Assembly (NCBI GenBank): GCA_036378315.1
Contig: DASUWU010000039.1
Span: 11,134 to 75,133, forward strand
Direction: 5' to 3'
From: CALAED01 sp036378315
GTDB taxonomy: Bacteria; Actinomycetota; Actinomycetes; Streptosporangiales; Streptosporangiaceae
Length of the DNA stretch: 64,000 nucleotides
The notes beneath the pieces were generated by a model, which saw nothing but the letters and a program-made list of their open reading frames with translations, was not told where the DNA came from and ran no database searches. Position numbers and translations under genes: made by a program. Of this stretch, positions 34,469 to 42,753 are shown piece after piece; within the stretch, counting starts at the first letter, position 1; each line of letters begins with the position of its first letter.

Positions 34469-35314
34469 GTGGAAAACCTGACGGCTGAGGTCCTGAGCCG
34501 CCTCGACAGCACCCCCGATCCGCGGCTGCGCGAGATCATGCGGGCGCTCGTCCGGCACCTCCACGCCTTCACCAGGGAGGTCGCCCTCACCGACGAGGAG
34601 TGGCTGGCCGGCGTCAAGTTCCTCACCGCCACCGGGCAGATGTGCGACGACACGCGGCAGGAGTTCATCCTGCTCTCCGACACGCTCGGCCTGTCCATGC
34701 TGGTTGACGAGATCAACCACGGCGCCGGCGAGACCGCGACGGAGTCGACGGTGCTCGGCCCGTTCTACGTCGCCGGCGCGCCGCTGCGCGAGTACGGCGA
34801 GTCCATCGTGCTGGCCGACGACGCGCCGCGCGCGGTGGTTTCCGGCGTGGTGCGCGGGACGGACGGCAAGCCCATCCCCGGCGCGCTGCTCGACATCTGG
34901 CAGACCGCCACCAACGGCCTGTACGACGTGCAGGACCCGAGCCAGCCCCCGTACAACCTCCGCGGCAGGTTCCACGCCCGGGACGACGGGTCGTACCGCT
35001 TCGTCACGGTGCGGCCTGCGCCGTACCCGATCCCCGACGACGGACCGGTCGGCGGGCTGCTGCGCGCCACCGACCGGCATCCCTGGCGGGCCGCGCACAT
35101 CCACGCCATCGTCTCCGCGGACGGCTACCGGCCGGTGACCACGCACATCTTCCCCGACGACAGCCCCTATCTCGACTCGGACGCGGTATTCGGCGTCAAG
35201 GACAGCCTGGTCCGCCGGTTCGTCCGCCGCGACGACCCCGGCGAGGCCGCCCGCCTCGGCGTCGACCCCCCGTACTTCACCGTCGACCACGACTTCGTCC
35301 TGGCGCCCAGGTAG
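34469..35314 (+). CDS. Intradiol ring-cleavage dioxygenase, hydroxyquinol 1,2-dioxygenase-like
   Basis: 281 residues with an N-terminal dimerisation helix domain and a C-terminal beta-sandwich. The Fe(III) ligands are visible as Tyr152 (NGLYDV), Tyr186 (APYPIP), His210 and His212 (RAAHIHAIV). The enzyme cleaves an aromatic diol between the hydroxyls; pairing with maleylacetate reductase argues for hydroxyquinol (1,2,4-trihydroxybenzene) over catechol, but the two subfamilies cannot be separated with certainty here. GTG start with GGGAG upstream. It closes the operon. Confidence 0.87.
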   Translation: MENLTAEVLSRLDSTPDPRLREIMRALVRHLHAFTREVALTDEEWLAGVKFLTATGQMCDDTRQEFILLSDTLGLSMLVDEINHGAGETATESTVLGPFYVAGAPLREYGESIVLADDAPRAVVSGVVRGTDGKPIPGALLDIWQTATNGLYDVQDPSQPPYNLRGRFHARDDGSYRFVTVRPAPYPIPDDGPVGGLLRATDRHPWRAAHIHAIVSADGYRPVTTHIFPDDSPYLDSDAVFGVKDSLVRRFVRRDDPGEAARLGVDPPYFTVDHDFVLAPR

Positions 35315-35354
35315 CGCGCCCAGGTCCGGGGCGGCCCGCGGAGGCGGCCGAAGA

Positions 35355-36380
35355 TCACTGCGCCGACGAGGCCGCCCAGATGTTGATGCCGGCGTCGACG
35401 GCGTCCTTGTCGATGGCGGCGAGCTCGTCGGGGGCGAAGCCGAGACGGCCCGTGGCGGCCAGGCTGTCCTCGAGCTGGGCCACGCTGCTCACCCCGATCA
35501 GCACGGACGTGACCCGGGCGTCACGCAACGCCCAGGCCAGCGCCATCTGGGCGAGCGACTGGCCGCGCGCCCGCGCGATGTCGTTGAGGCTGCGGATGTG
35601 GGCGAGCGACTGGTCGGTGAGCAGGTCGGGCGACAGCGACGTGCCGCGGCTGGCCCGCGAGCCCGCCGGGACGCCGCCCAGATACTTGTCGGTGAGCATG
35701 CCCTGAGCCAGCGGGGAGAAGGCGATGCAGCCCATGCCCTCGGCCTCGAGCGCGTCGAGCAGGCCGCCCTCGATCCAGCGGTTGAGCATCGAGTACGACG
35801 GCTGGTGGATCAGCGGCCTGGTGCCCATCCGGCGCAGGATCGCCGCCGCTTCGACCGTGCGGTCGGCCGAGTACGACGAGATCCCCGCGTACAGCGCCTT
35901 GCCCGAGCGGACGGCCTGGTCGAGCGCGCCCATCGTCTCTTCGAGCGGGGTCTCCGGATCGAACCTGTGACTGTAGAAGATGTCGACGTAGTCGAGCCCC
36001 ATGCGCGCGAGCGACTGGTCGAGGCTGGCCAGCAGGTACTTCCGCGAGCCCCACTCGCCGTACGGCCCCGGCCACATGTCGTAGCCAGCCTTCGTCGAGA
36101 TGACGAGCTCGTCGCGGTACGGGCGGAAGTCCTGCGCGAAGATCCTGCCGAAGTTCGTCTCGGCCGAGCCGTACGGCGGTCCGTAGTTGTTGGCGAGGTC
36201 GAAGTGCGTCACGCCGAGGTCGAAGGCCCGCCGCAGGATCGCCCGCTGCGTCTCCACCGGCCGGTCGTCGCCGAAGTTGTGCCACAGCCCGAGCGACACG
36301 GCGGGCAGCTTCACCCCGCTGCGCCCGCAGCGCCGGTACGGAAGGCGATCGTAACGATCCTGAGCGGCGAGATAGGTCAT
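35355..36380 (-). CDS. Aldo/keto reductase (L-glyceraldehyde 3-phosphate reductase type)
   Basis: 341 residues, a TIM-barrel aldo/keto reductase. The catalytic tetrad region FDLANNYGPPYGSAE (Asp and Tyr), the STKAGYDMWPGPYGEWGSRKY segment (Lys) and the DIFYSHRFDPETPLEE motif (His) match the YghZ/Gpr subgroup that reduces aldehydes with NADPH. Its ATG overlaps the stop of the PfkB kinase gene (ATGA), so it is the last member of the psuG operon. A role in handling the ribose 5-phosphate derived aldehyde or in general detoxification is possible. Confidence 0.87.
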   Translation of the reverse strand: MTYLAAQDRYDRLPYRRCGRSGVKLPAVSLGLWHNFGDDRPVETQRAILRRAFDLGVTHFDLANNYGPPYGSAETNFGRIFAQDFRPYRDELVISTKAGYDMWPGPYGEWGSRKYLLASLDQSLARMGLDYVDIFYSHRFDPETPLEETMGALDQAVRSGKALYAGISSYSADRTVEAAAILRRMGTRPLIHQPSYSMLNRWIEGGLLDALEAEGMGCIAFSPLAQGMLTDKYLGGVPAGSRASRGTSLSPDLLTDQSLAHIRSLNDIARARGQSLAQMALAWALRDARVTSVLIGVSSVAQLEDSLAATGRLGFAPDELAAIDKDAVDAGINIWAASSAQ

Positions 36381-37420
36381 GGGATCGAGTCTGCCATCGG
36401 CCGCGCCCCGACCTGCGAGACGGCCACCGCACCGGCACGGCATCCGGCCGTGACCGCCGCGCGGTCGTCGCCGCCGGCGAGGCGGGCGGCCAGGAAACCG
36501 CCGGCGAAGGCGTCGCCCGCGCCGGTCGAGTCGATCGCCCTCGCCCGGCCGGCGCCGGCCCGTACCGTGATCCGGCCGGCGCGGGCGGCGAACGCGCCGG
36601 CGGCGCCGAGCTTGACCACCACCAACTCGTAGAGCCGGCTGAGCAGGAGGGCCGCGGTCTCGGCGTCGGCCGCCCCGCTCAGTAAGACCGCCTCGGCCTC
36701 GTTCGGCATGATGACGCAGCCGGCGGTGGCCCGGAGGAAGCGCTCGACGCCGAACTCGGCGAGGAAACCCGTCGACGCCGGATCGACGCTGACCCGCACC
36801 CCGCGCCGCCTGGCCCGCGCCATGGCCAGCCGGGCGAGGTTTCGGCCGGCCGGGGTGAACAGCGTGTAGCCCGAGATGTGCAGGAGGCCGGCGCCGTCCA
36901 GCAGCGCGTCGTCCCAGTCGGCCGGGCACAGCCGGCCGCCCGCGCCGCGATGGGTGAGCATGGTCCGCTCGCCGGACGCGTCGACCATGACGACGATGAC
37001 CGCGGTCGGCCGTTCCGCGTCGAAGCTGAGATGGGGACGCACCCCGGCGGCGAGCAGTTGCCGGCGATGCCATTCGCCGGTGTCCGTGCCGACCCGTGCC
37101 AGCAACCGCACGTCCGCCCCCCGGGCGGCCGCCCATGCGGCGGTGTTCGCGGCCGAGCCGCCGGGCCGTACCACGATCTCCGCCGCGGTGTCGGTGCCCG
37201 TCGCGATCGGCGCCTGGTGCAGCGCGAGCACGTCGGTGACCACGTCGCCGACCACCAGGAGGGCCGGCCTCGACCGCCCGGCGGGCTCGGCCGCGACGGC
37301 GGGCATGGCCGGGTCGGCCGGCCGGCGCGGCCGCATCGGGGGCATGGGGGATGGGGGCGCCGTGGGCGCCATGGGCCGGCGGGGCTGGGCGGGCCGCCGT
37401 GGTTGCTCGGGGGCGATCAT
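36377..37420 (-). CDS. psuK: PfkB-family sugar kinase, probable pseudouridine kinase
   Basis: 347 residues. The PfkB signatures are a GGSAANTAAWAA N-terminal motif and the C-terminal DSTGAGDAFAGGFLAARLAGG with the catalytic Asp. The first 45 or so residues are an unusual Pro-rich extension (RRPAQPRRPMAPTAPPSPMP). It overlaps psuG at one end (ATGA) and the aldo/keto reductase at the other. Kinases beside psuG phosphorylate pseudouridine to its 5'-phosphate, which psuG then splits; the assignment rests on this context, since ribokinase-type specificity is not readable from sequence. Confidence 0.75.
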   Translation of the reverse strand: MIAPEQPRRPAQPRRPMAPTAPPSPMPPMRPRRPADPAMPAVAAEPAGRSRPALLVVGDVVTDVLALHQAPIATGTDTAAEIVVRPGGSAANTAAWAAARGADVRLLARVGTDTGEWHRRQLLAAGVRPHLSFDAERPTAVIVVMVDASGERTMLTHRGAGGRLCPADWDDALLDGAGLLHISGYTLFTPAGRNLARLAMARARRRGVRVSVDPASTGFLAEFGVERFLRATAGCVIMPNEAEAVLLSGAADAETAALLLSRLYELVVVKLGAAGAFAARAGRITVRAGAGRARAIDSTGAGDAFAGGFLAARLAGGDDRAAVTAGCRAGAVAVSQVGARPMADSIP

Positions 37421-38337
37421 CCCGCGGCCGCCCAGCAGGTCGCGATCCGCGTCGCCAGTCGGACGTTGCCGCGGACCGCGGCCAGGTTGGCCTCGAGCGA
37501 CGCGCCGCCGGTGTGCCGGACCAGGTAGTCGAGCAGGAACGGCGTGCTGGCCTGCCCCGTGACGCGGGCGCGGCCCGCCGCCGCCAGCGCGTCGGCGAGC
37601 ACCTTGTCGTGCAGCGCCGGGTCCAGCTGGTCCTCCTCGGGCACCGGGTTGGCGACCACCAGCGCGCCGCCCGGCCCGTCGAGGGCGTCCTGCATCCGCA
37701 TGATCGCGGCGACCTGCCGCGGCGACTCGACGGCCCAGTCGAGTGGCAGGCCCGAGCTGTGCAGGTAGAAGCCGGGAAAGGTGGCGGTGCGGTAGCCGGC
37801 GACGGTCACGTTGAGGGTCTCCAGCCGCTGCAGCGTGGCGGGGACGTCGAGGATCGACTTGACCCCCGAGCAGACCACGGTGATCCGGGTGCGGCTCAGC
37901 ACGTCGAGGTCGGCCGACTCGTCCCTGCTGCGTGCCCAGTCGCGGTGCACGCCGCCGAGCCCCCCGGTGGCGAAGACGCGGATGCCGGCCCGCGCGGCGA
38001 GGAACGCGGTGGCTGACACGGTCGTGCCGCCGCTGGCCCCGATGCCGAGCGCGGCGGGCAGGTCGCGGTATCCCAGCTTGCGCATGGCGACGTCGGTGGC
38101 GACCCGCCGCAGCCCGCCCGGGTCGAGCCCGATGTGCGCGGTGCCGTCGATGACCGCGATGGTCGCCGGCACCGCCCCGGCGTCCCGCACGATGCGCTGC
38201 AGGTCCCTGGCCACCGCCAGGTTGCGGGGCCGGGGCAGGCCGTGCGAGATGAGCGTCGACTCGAGCGCCACCACGGGCGCGCCGTCGGCCAGGGCATCCC
38301 GCACCTCGGGGGACACGAGCAATGCTGATGCGGACAT
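37417..38337 (-). CDS. psuG: Pseudouridine-5'-phosphate glycosidase
   Basis: 306 residues. The family-specific segments ALESTLISHGLPRPRNL, GTAHIGLDPGGL, GASGGTTVSATAFLAARAGIRVFATGGLGGVHR and PGFYLHSSGLPLDWAVESP are clear. It cleaves the C-glycosidic bond of pseudouridine 5'-phosphate to uracil and ribose 5-phosphate. The ATG at 38337 gives the usual N-terminus (SASALLVSPEVRDAL); a start at 38355 is possible. It is the first gene of a three-gene coupled operon (psuG, kinase, aldo/keto reductase) that could salvage pseudouridine from RNA turnover. Confidence 0.9.
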   Translation of the reverse strand: MSASALLVSPEVRDALADGAPVVALESTLISHGLPRPRNLAVARDLQRIVRDAGAVPATIAVIDGTAHIGLDPGGLRRVATDVAMRKLGYRDLPAALGIGASGGTTVSATAFLAARAGIRVFATGGLGGVHRDWARSRDESADLDVLSRTRITVVCSGVKSILDVPATLQRLETLNVTVAGYRTATFPGFYLHSSGLPLDWAVESPRQVAAIMRMQDALDGPGGALVVANPVPEEDQLDPALHDKVLADALAAAGRARVTGQASTPFLLDYLVRHTGGASLEANLAAVRGNVRLATRIATCWAAAG

Positions 38338-38473
38338 GGAAGGCCAGTACCTCATCATGGTGTCGGGCCGGCGCCGGTGGGGCTGTGCGCAACGTGCCTG
38401 CTGAAGCGGCTCGCCTCGCCGAGTCAAGGCCGCTTTACCAGTTGTCATATTAGCGGTAATCGTCATGCCGGGG

Positions 38474-39097
38474 TCACGTATCGAGCACGACGGCGATCTC
38501 GGCCCCGCGCGGGGTCTGCGCGCCCGGCGGCGGAAGCTGCCCGCTGACGCTACCGTGTCCGCCGCTCACGACCACGCGCAACCCCAGCCGGGCGGCGGCC
38601 GCGCGTGCCTGGGCCGGCGGCAGCCCGCGCAGGTAAGGGACGGTCACCTGCACGGCGGCCGGGACGCCGGTCGACACGTACAGCGCGACTCGCCCGCCGG
38701 CCGGCAGTCCGGTGCCGGCGGCGGGCTCGGTCCGCACCACCTGCCCGGCCGGCAGCCCCGACGGCATCCTGAGCACCACCGCCACCTCGAGCCGGGTGGC
38801 CCGCAACCGCACCCGCGCAGTCCGCTGGTCGAGCCCCGCCGTCGGCGGCACCGCGACATGCGGCGTGATCGCCACCTGCCGCACCGGACGCGAAGCGGGC
38901 GCGGCCGAACCGCCGTCCTGGGCGCTCGCGGCCGCCGGAGCCGCCGGCACCTCGGGCGTGGAGTTCCCCGTCCTGGCCACCAGCGACGTCATCCCCAGCA
39001 CCGCGGCCACCCCGACGGTCATGATGCCGCCCAGCACCAGCATCGTCCGGGCCGACATGTCACGCTCGCCGCGCCTGGCCTCGTTCTCGTCAGACAT
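38474..39097 (-). CDS. Membrane-anchored PASTA-domain protein
   Basis: 207 residues. A short cytoplasmic N-terminus, one membrane helix (MLVLGGIMTVGVAAVLGM, about 20-37), an Ala/Pro-rich linker and two PASTA-like beta modules (VRQVAITPHVAVPPTAGLDQ and AAVQVTVPYLRGLPPAQA with the LPPAQARAAAARLGL pattern). PASTA domains bind peptidoglycan stem peptides or muropeptides, but here there is no kinase or PBP domain. It may be an accessory peptidoglycan sensor. The ATG at 39097 is the best placed of three after GGAAGAG; the next divergent gene starts 252 bases away. Confidence 0.7.
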   Translation of the reverse strand: MSDENEARRGERDMSARTMLVLGGIMTVGVAAVLGMTSLVARTGNSTPEVPAAPAAASAQDGGSAAPASRPVRQVAITPHVAVPPTAGLDQRTARVRLRATRLEVAVVLRMPSGLPAGQVVRTEPAAGTGLPAGGRVALYVSTGVPAAVQVTVPYLRGLPPAQARAAAARLGLRVVVSGGHGSVSGQLPPPGAQTPRGAEIAVVLDT

Positions 39098-39262
39098 GGT
39101 CGCCATCTCTTCCGAGGGCTCTTCCGCCGAGGGCCGCGCCCACCGCACCCTTGCTCCTCACCGGATGGGATGCTCCACCTCCGCACCGGGTTCGGAGCGA
39201 TCCGTCCGGTGATGCCGGCCCGTGGTCCAGGAGTGAATGACATGTAAGGGATTTCCCTGATA

Positions 39263-39290
39263 CCTGACGACCGTCCCGCTTTGCTAGCGT
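39263..39290 (+). promoter_or_regulatory. Candidate promoter of the phage-tail-like operon
   Basis: CCTGAC (39263-39268) and an extended TGC-TAGCGT -10 (39285-39290) with 16-base spacing lie 59 bases before the first tail gene. The -35 is weak. No operator palindrome was seen. Confidence 0.35.
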
Positions 39291-39348
39291 CTCGATTACC
39301 GCCGGAGCGGGGGCCCCGGCGGTCGTACGAAATGGCGATCGGGGGGCC

Positions 39349-39498
39349 ATGGCAATGCCGAAAGTTCGGCTGTCGTATTGGTGGCGAGACCACGAACCCG
39401 GCGACGTCGTCGAGGTCGACGAGCAGACGGCATTATTACTGATCGGCCAGATCGCGGCGCCCGCCGGCACGGACGAGAGCAGTGCCGGCGGTGACTGA
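39349..39498 (+). CDS. Small phage-structural-module protein
   Basis: 49 residues beginning MAMPKVRLSYWWRDHEPGD. The HEPGDVVEVDEQTALLLIGQ pattern (a Gly-Asp turn followed by an alternating strand and helix) is common in tiny proteins encoded next to head-tail connectors in actinophages. It stands at the head of the tail cluster and its end overlaps the tail-terminator gene. A second ATG at 39355 is possible. Role unknown, presumed structural. Confidence 0.6.
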   Translation: MAMPKVRLSYWWRDHEPGDVVEVDEQTALLLIGQIAAPAGTDESSAGGD

Positions 39499-39898
39499 GC
39501 CGCTCCTTTCGTTTCCCGACGTCGAGCAATTCATCGTCGACCGGTTCAAGGATCGCGGCGAGCTCGCCGGCGTCGTGGTCGACATCTGGCCGCCGGCCGG
39601 CTTCGACGGCACCCAACGCGCCGTGCTCGTCTCCCGGGTCGGCGGCGCCTGGGTCGACGACCTGAGGGTCGACCAGGCCTTGGTCCAACTTGAGGGGTTC
39701 GGGCCCGACAAGGCGGCGGCGCACGCGGTGGCGCTCGTCGCCCGGGCGCTCGCGCTGCAGCTCCGGGATTCGGCCTATCCGGGTGGCATCGTCACCGACG
39801 TCGTCGAAGAGGACGGCCCTCGATGGCTGCCTGACTACCGGCATCCGACCGGCAACCGCTACCTGTCGGTGATCCGCGTCGCGCTCCACCCGGAGTGA
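39491..39898 (+). CDS. Tail terminator-like protein
   Basis: 135 residues from a GTG at 39491 inside the preceding gene's 3' end (an upstream GTG at 39482 is an alternative). The pattern FPDVEQFIVDRFKDRG followed by a beta-rich core VVVDIWPPAGFDGTQRAVLVSRVGGAWVDDLRVDQALVQLEGFG and a helix with HAVALVARALALQL fits the small alpha/beta proteins that cap siphovirus tails. In a phage it ends tail-tube growth and joins the head. Here no head genes follow, so it would only cap the tube. Confidence is moderate because such proteins diverge quickly. Confidence 0.6.
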   Translation: MTEPLLSFPDVEQFIVDRFKDRGELAGVVVDIWPPAGFDGTQRAVLVSRVGGAWVDDLRVDQALVQLEGFGPDKAAAHAVALVARALALQLRDSAYPGGIVTDVVEEDGPRWLPDYRHPTGNRYLSVIRVALHPE

Positions 39899-39951
39899 GA
39901 GCGCCGATTCCGCGCAAGAGTCCCCGCCCGACCGCATGAAGGGATACCACT

Positions 39952-40524
39952 ATGCCCGGCAACAACAACAAAGAGATACGGGTCGCCGGCAAGGGGCGCG
40001 TTCTGGTCGCGCCGCTCAACTCACCGGCTCCGGTTGACACCACCGCGGATTGGGCTCCGGTCTGGCGGGACCTCGGCTATACGACGACGGACGGCGTGAA
40101 GATCGCCAAGAAGGACAAGATCGATCCGATCGATACCTGGCAAAGCGTCAGCGCCGCCCGGTTCGTCTACTCCGATCGGGACCTGACGTTCAAATTCCAG
40201 CTCTTGCAGCTGAACGAGGACACGCTGCCGTTCTTCTTCGGCGGCGACGCGGTGGTGGCGGGAGCGGCCGGGTCGGGTCTGTTCACCTACAAGCTCGCGT
40301 CAGAACCGAAGATGGACGAGCGGATGCTCGGGATCGAGTTCAGCGACGGCGGCGCCACGAAGTATCGCCTCGTCGTCGCCAGGGGGCAGGTGACCGAGAC
40401 CGAAGAGATCTCGCTGGTGCGCACCGCTCCCATCAAGCTCGGCGTGACCTTCACCGCGCTCGCCGTCGACCCCGACACACCGCTCCTCACCTTCCTGATG
40501 ACGGACCCGGCGTACGCCCCGTAA
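39952..40524 (+). CDS. Major tail tube protein
   Basis: 190 residues: an N-terminal GKGRVLVAPLN strand, a GYTTTDGVKI turn, FVYSDRDLTFKFQLLQLNEDTLPFFFGG and a C-terminal immunoglobulin-like part (LTFLMTDPAYAP end). The length and the alternating beta pattern match siphovirus major tail proteins that stack in hexameric rings to form the tube. Expected to be the most abundant tail product. ATG with AAGGGA upstream. Confidence 0.7.
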   Translation: MPGNNNKEIRVAGKGRVLVAPLNSPAPVDTTADWAPVWRDLGYTTTDGVKIAKKDKIDPIDTWQSVSAARFVYSDRDLTFKFQLLQLNEDTLPFFFGGDAVVAGAAGSGLFTYKLASEPKMDERMLGIEFSDGGATKYRLVVARGQVTETEEISLVRTAPIKLGVTFTALAVDPDTPLLTFLMTDPAYAP

Positions 40525-40549
40525 CGAGATCTTCCGAACGGAGTCGATG

Positions 40550-40858
40550 ATGGCTGTCTACAACATCAACGCGGCGCGCGCACAGCGGCTGGAGGCGCTC
40601 GGCCACGAGTGGAAGTTCGAGCTCGACGGCGAGGTCTTCATGCTGCCGACGGAGTTCTCCCGCACTTTCGCCAAGCAGGTGTCGGAGCTGCCCGACAACG
40701 ACCTCGACGGCCTGCTGCGGTTGCTGCTCGGCCCGGACCAGTTCGAGCGGTTCTGCGCGCACGAGGTCAGTGTCCAGGACGTGGCGGGCCTGCTCGAGGC
40801 GTACGGCAAGGACACGGGCATGACGCTGGGGGAATCCTCGGCCTCGACGCACTCATGA
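40550..40858 (+). CDS. Tail assembly chaperone, first frame (gpG-like)
   Basis: 102 residues, acidic and helical (TEFSRTFAKQVSELPDNDLDGLLRLLLGPDQFERF). It sits between the tube and tape-measure genes, where siphoviruses encode chaperones that coat the tape measure. The ATG at 40550 is six bases after GGAG; a tandem ATG at 40547 is also possible. At 40828-40832 the message has five Gs (GGGGGAA), where a -1 slip would fuse it to the next frame. It ends with an ATGA overlap, so coupled reinitiation is also possible. Confidence 0.65.
   Translation: MAVYNINAARAQRLEALGHEWKFELDGEVFMLPTEFSRTFAKQVSELPDNDLDGLLRLLLGPDQFERFCAHEVSVQDVAGLLEAYGKDTGMTLGESSASTHS
40826..40834 (+). other. Candidate -1 ribosomal frameshift site
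   Basis: Zero-frame codons are CTG GGG GAA; a -1 slip gives GGG GGA ATC and continues into the second chaperone frame. The G run with its heptamer is similar to the slip sites used in gpG/gpGT genes, although the A-site re-pairing is imperfect. Confidence 0.5.
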
Positions 40859-41286
40859 CCGAGCACGCCGAGGCGATCGAAGCAGACCTGCTCCGCTACT
40901 ACGGGGTGGACATCCTCGACTATCACCGCGGCCTGCTTTCCGCCCGGCGGCTCCGGGTCCTGGTGCAGCACCTCCCGCGCGACGCCGCGCTGGTCAGGGC
41001 GGTGCGCGGCGAGGCGGCCGACTGGGGGCCGACCGAGCATCTGCTGGCCGTCGCCGCCGACGAGCTCGCCATCGGAAACTGGCTGTTCGCCTCGGCGCAC
41101 ACCGCGGAGTCGGCCGACCGGCCGGAACGTCCGCAGCCGATCCGACGCCCGGGAGCCGACTCCGAAGCCGACCCTGAAGCCGGCCCGGCACCCGACGGTG
41201 GAGCCGACGCGGTGGACGGCCACGCGGCCGCCGCGACCCCCGAGCAGATAGCGGCGTTCTTCGGGGCGCCCGCCCCCAGGAGGTGA
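40855..41286 (+). CDS. Tail assembly chaperone, second frame (gpT-like extension)
   Basis: 143 residues if it starts at the ATG that overlaps the previous stop. The sequence TEHAEAIEADLLRYYGVDILDYHRGLLSARRLRVLVQHLPRD matches the extension encoded by the -1 frame in actinophage tail chaperones, which binds the tube protein. The C-terminal half is Pro/Asp/Ala-rich and probably disordered. If the slip at 40828-40834 occurs, the fused product is about 245 residues and begins at 40550. Confidence 0.65.
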   Translation: MTEHAEAIEADLLRYYGVDILDYHRGLLSARRLRVLVQHLPRDAALVRAVRGEAADWGPTEHLLAVAADELAIGNWLFASAHTAESADRPERPQPIRRPGADSEADPEAGPAPDGGADAVDGHAAAATPEQIAAFFGAPAPRR

Positions 41287-41289
41287 GCC

Positions 41290-42753
41290 GTGGCCCAACT
41301 CGAGCTCAGCTCCATCACCGCCGAGGCCGACGCGGCGATCCGCGACCTGATCGTGAGCGCCAAGCAGTCGGTGGCCGACGCCGTATCCAACGCGGCCCAG
41401 GAGCTCTCCCAGAACCTCACCCAGCACGTCAACGACGAGCTGGTCGAAATGACCGCGCGGTTCAAAGAGACCCATCCGGCCGTGACGCAGGCGGTCACCG
41501 ACGTGGTCGGCTACGCCGACGCGATCAACACGACAGCGACCGCCATGCGCGAGTCGTTCGATCAGGTCCGCGAGACCGCCACCCAGCTCAAACAGCTCCC
41601 GGGCACGGTCAAGGACATCCGCACCGGGCTGCGCGACACGGCCACCGAAGCCGGCAAGCTCGGCCGTGACATCCGCCAGTTCGCCGCGAGCTCGCCCGCG
41701 GCGATGCGCAGTCTCGCCACCGCGGTCAGCCGTGACCTGTCCCGCGCCTTCACCGCGGCCGGCCAGGGCGCCGCCAACGCGTCGGCCGCGTTTTCCCGCT
41801 TCCGCTCCAGCGCACAGGGACTGGCCGGCTCGGCGGCCGGGGCGGTCCGGTCGCTGGGGCAGCTGGCCTTGGGGTACGCGCGCGCCGCGGCCCAGGCCGT
41901 CGTCGCGGCGGCGCGCACGGTGGCGATGAACGTCGCGCAGCGGGCGATCGCCGTCGCCACCAGACTGTGGGCCGTCGCGCAGGGCCTGCTCAACGCCGCC
42001 ATGCGGCTGAACCCCGTCGGCCTGATCATCACCGGGATCACCCTGCTCGTCGGCCTGTTCGTGCTGGCCTACCAGCGCAGCGAGACGTTCCGGAACATCG
42101 TGCAGGCCGTCATGCGCGGCGTGTCCACCGCGATCGGCTGGGTGGTCGACATCGCCAAGGCCGTGTTCAACTGGATTAAGGCTAACTGGCCGCTGCTGCT
42201 CGCCATCCTCGGCGGTCCCATCGGGCTCGCGGTGTTGGCCATCATCAAGCACTGGGACGCGATCAAGGCTGGCATCACCGCGGTGCGCAACTGGATCGTC
42301 GATCGGTGGAACGACGTCATCGGCTTCTTCTCCGGGATACCGGACCGAATCACCGCGGTCGCCAACCGGATGTGGGAAGGGCTCAAGTCGGCGGCCCGAG
42401 GGGCGATCAACTTCCTGATCGACGCCTGGAACCGCCTCGACTTCGGCATCCACGTCCACCTACCGTCCTTCATCCCCGGCATCGGCGGCAAGGGATTCGA
42501 CGTCGACGACCTCATTCCCGATATTCCACGCCTCGCCGAAGGCGGCCTGGTGCCGAGCCGGGCCGGGGGCGTGCTCGCGCTGCTCGGCGAGGGCGGCGAG
42601 GACGAGGTCGTGCTGCCGCTGTCCCGCCTGAGCAAGGCGTTCGGCACCACGGCGAGGCCGGTCACCGTCAACGTCCATCCCCGGCCCGGGCAGTCGGAGT
42701 ACGAGATCGGGCGCATCGCCGCCCGCGAGATCGCCTGGGCGGCGAAGCGATGA
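41290..42753 (+). CDS. Tape measure protein, unusually short
   Basis: 487 residues from a GTG preceded by AGGAGGT. Residues 1-200 are long, Ala-rich coiled helices with a heptad-like pattern (for example SAKQSVADAVSNAAQELSQ), then two hydrophobic segments (LIITGITLLVGLFVLAY, and LLAILGGPIGLAVLAII), and a C-terminal helical/amphipathic part (FNWIKANW). This is a standard tape-measure layout. At about 0.15 nm per residue the tail would be near 70 nm, much shorter than usual siphoviruses. It has no peptidase or lysozyme domain. The end overlaps the next gene (ATGA). Confidence 0.75.
   Translation: MAQLELSSITAEADAAIRDLIVSAKQSVADAVSNAAQELSQNLTQHVNDELVEMTARFKETHPAVTQAVTDVVGYADAINTTATAMRESFDQVRETATQLKQLPGTVKDIRTGLRDTATEAGKLGRDIRQFAASSPAAMRSLATAVSRDLSRAFTAAGQGAANASAAFSRFRSSAQGLAGSAAGAVRSLGQLALGYARAAAQAVVAAARTVAMNVAQRAIAVATRLWAVAQGLLNAAMRLNPVGLIITGITLLVGLFVLAYQRSETFRNIVQAVMRGVSTAIGWVVDIAKAVFNWIKANWPLLLAILGGPIGLAVLAIIKHWDAIKAGITAVRNWIVDRWNDVIGFFSGIPDRITAVANRMWEGLKSAARGAINFLIDAWNRLDFGIHVHLPSFIPGIGGKGFDVDDLIPDIPRLAEGGLVPSRAGGVLALLGEGGEDEVVLPLSRLSKAFGTTARPVTVNVHPRPGQSEYEIGRIAAREIAWAAKR

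Noticed and set aside
31994..35290. Minus-strand frame of about 1100 codons
   Set aside because: It crosses the LacI, maleylacetate reductase and dioxygenase genes in the wrong frame or strand, an effect of GC bias.
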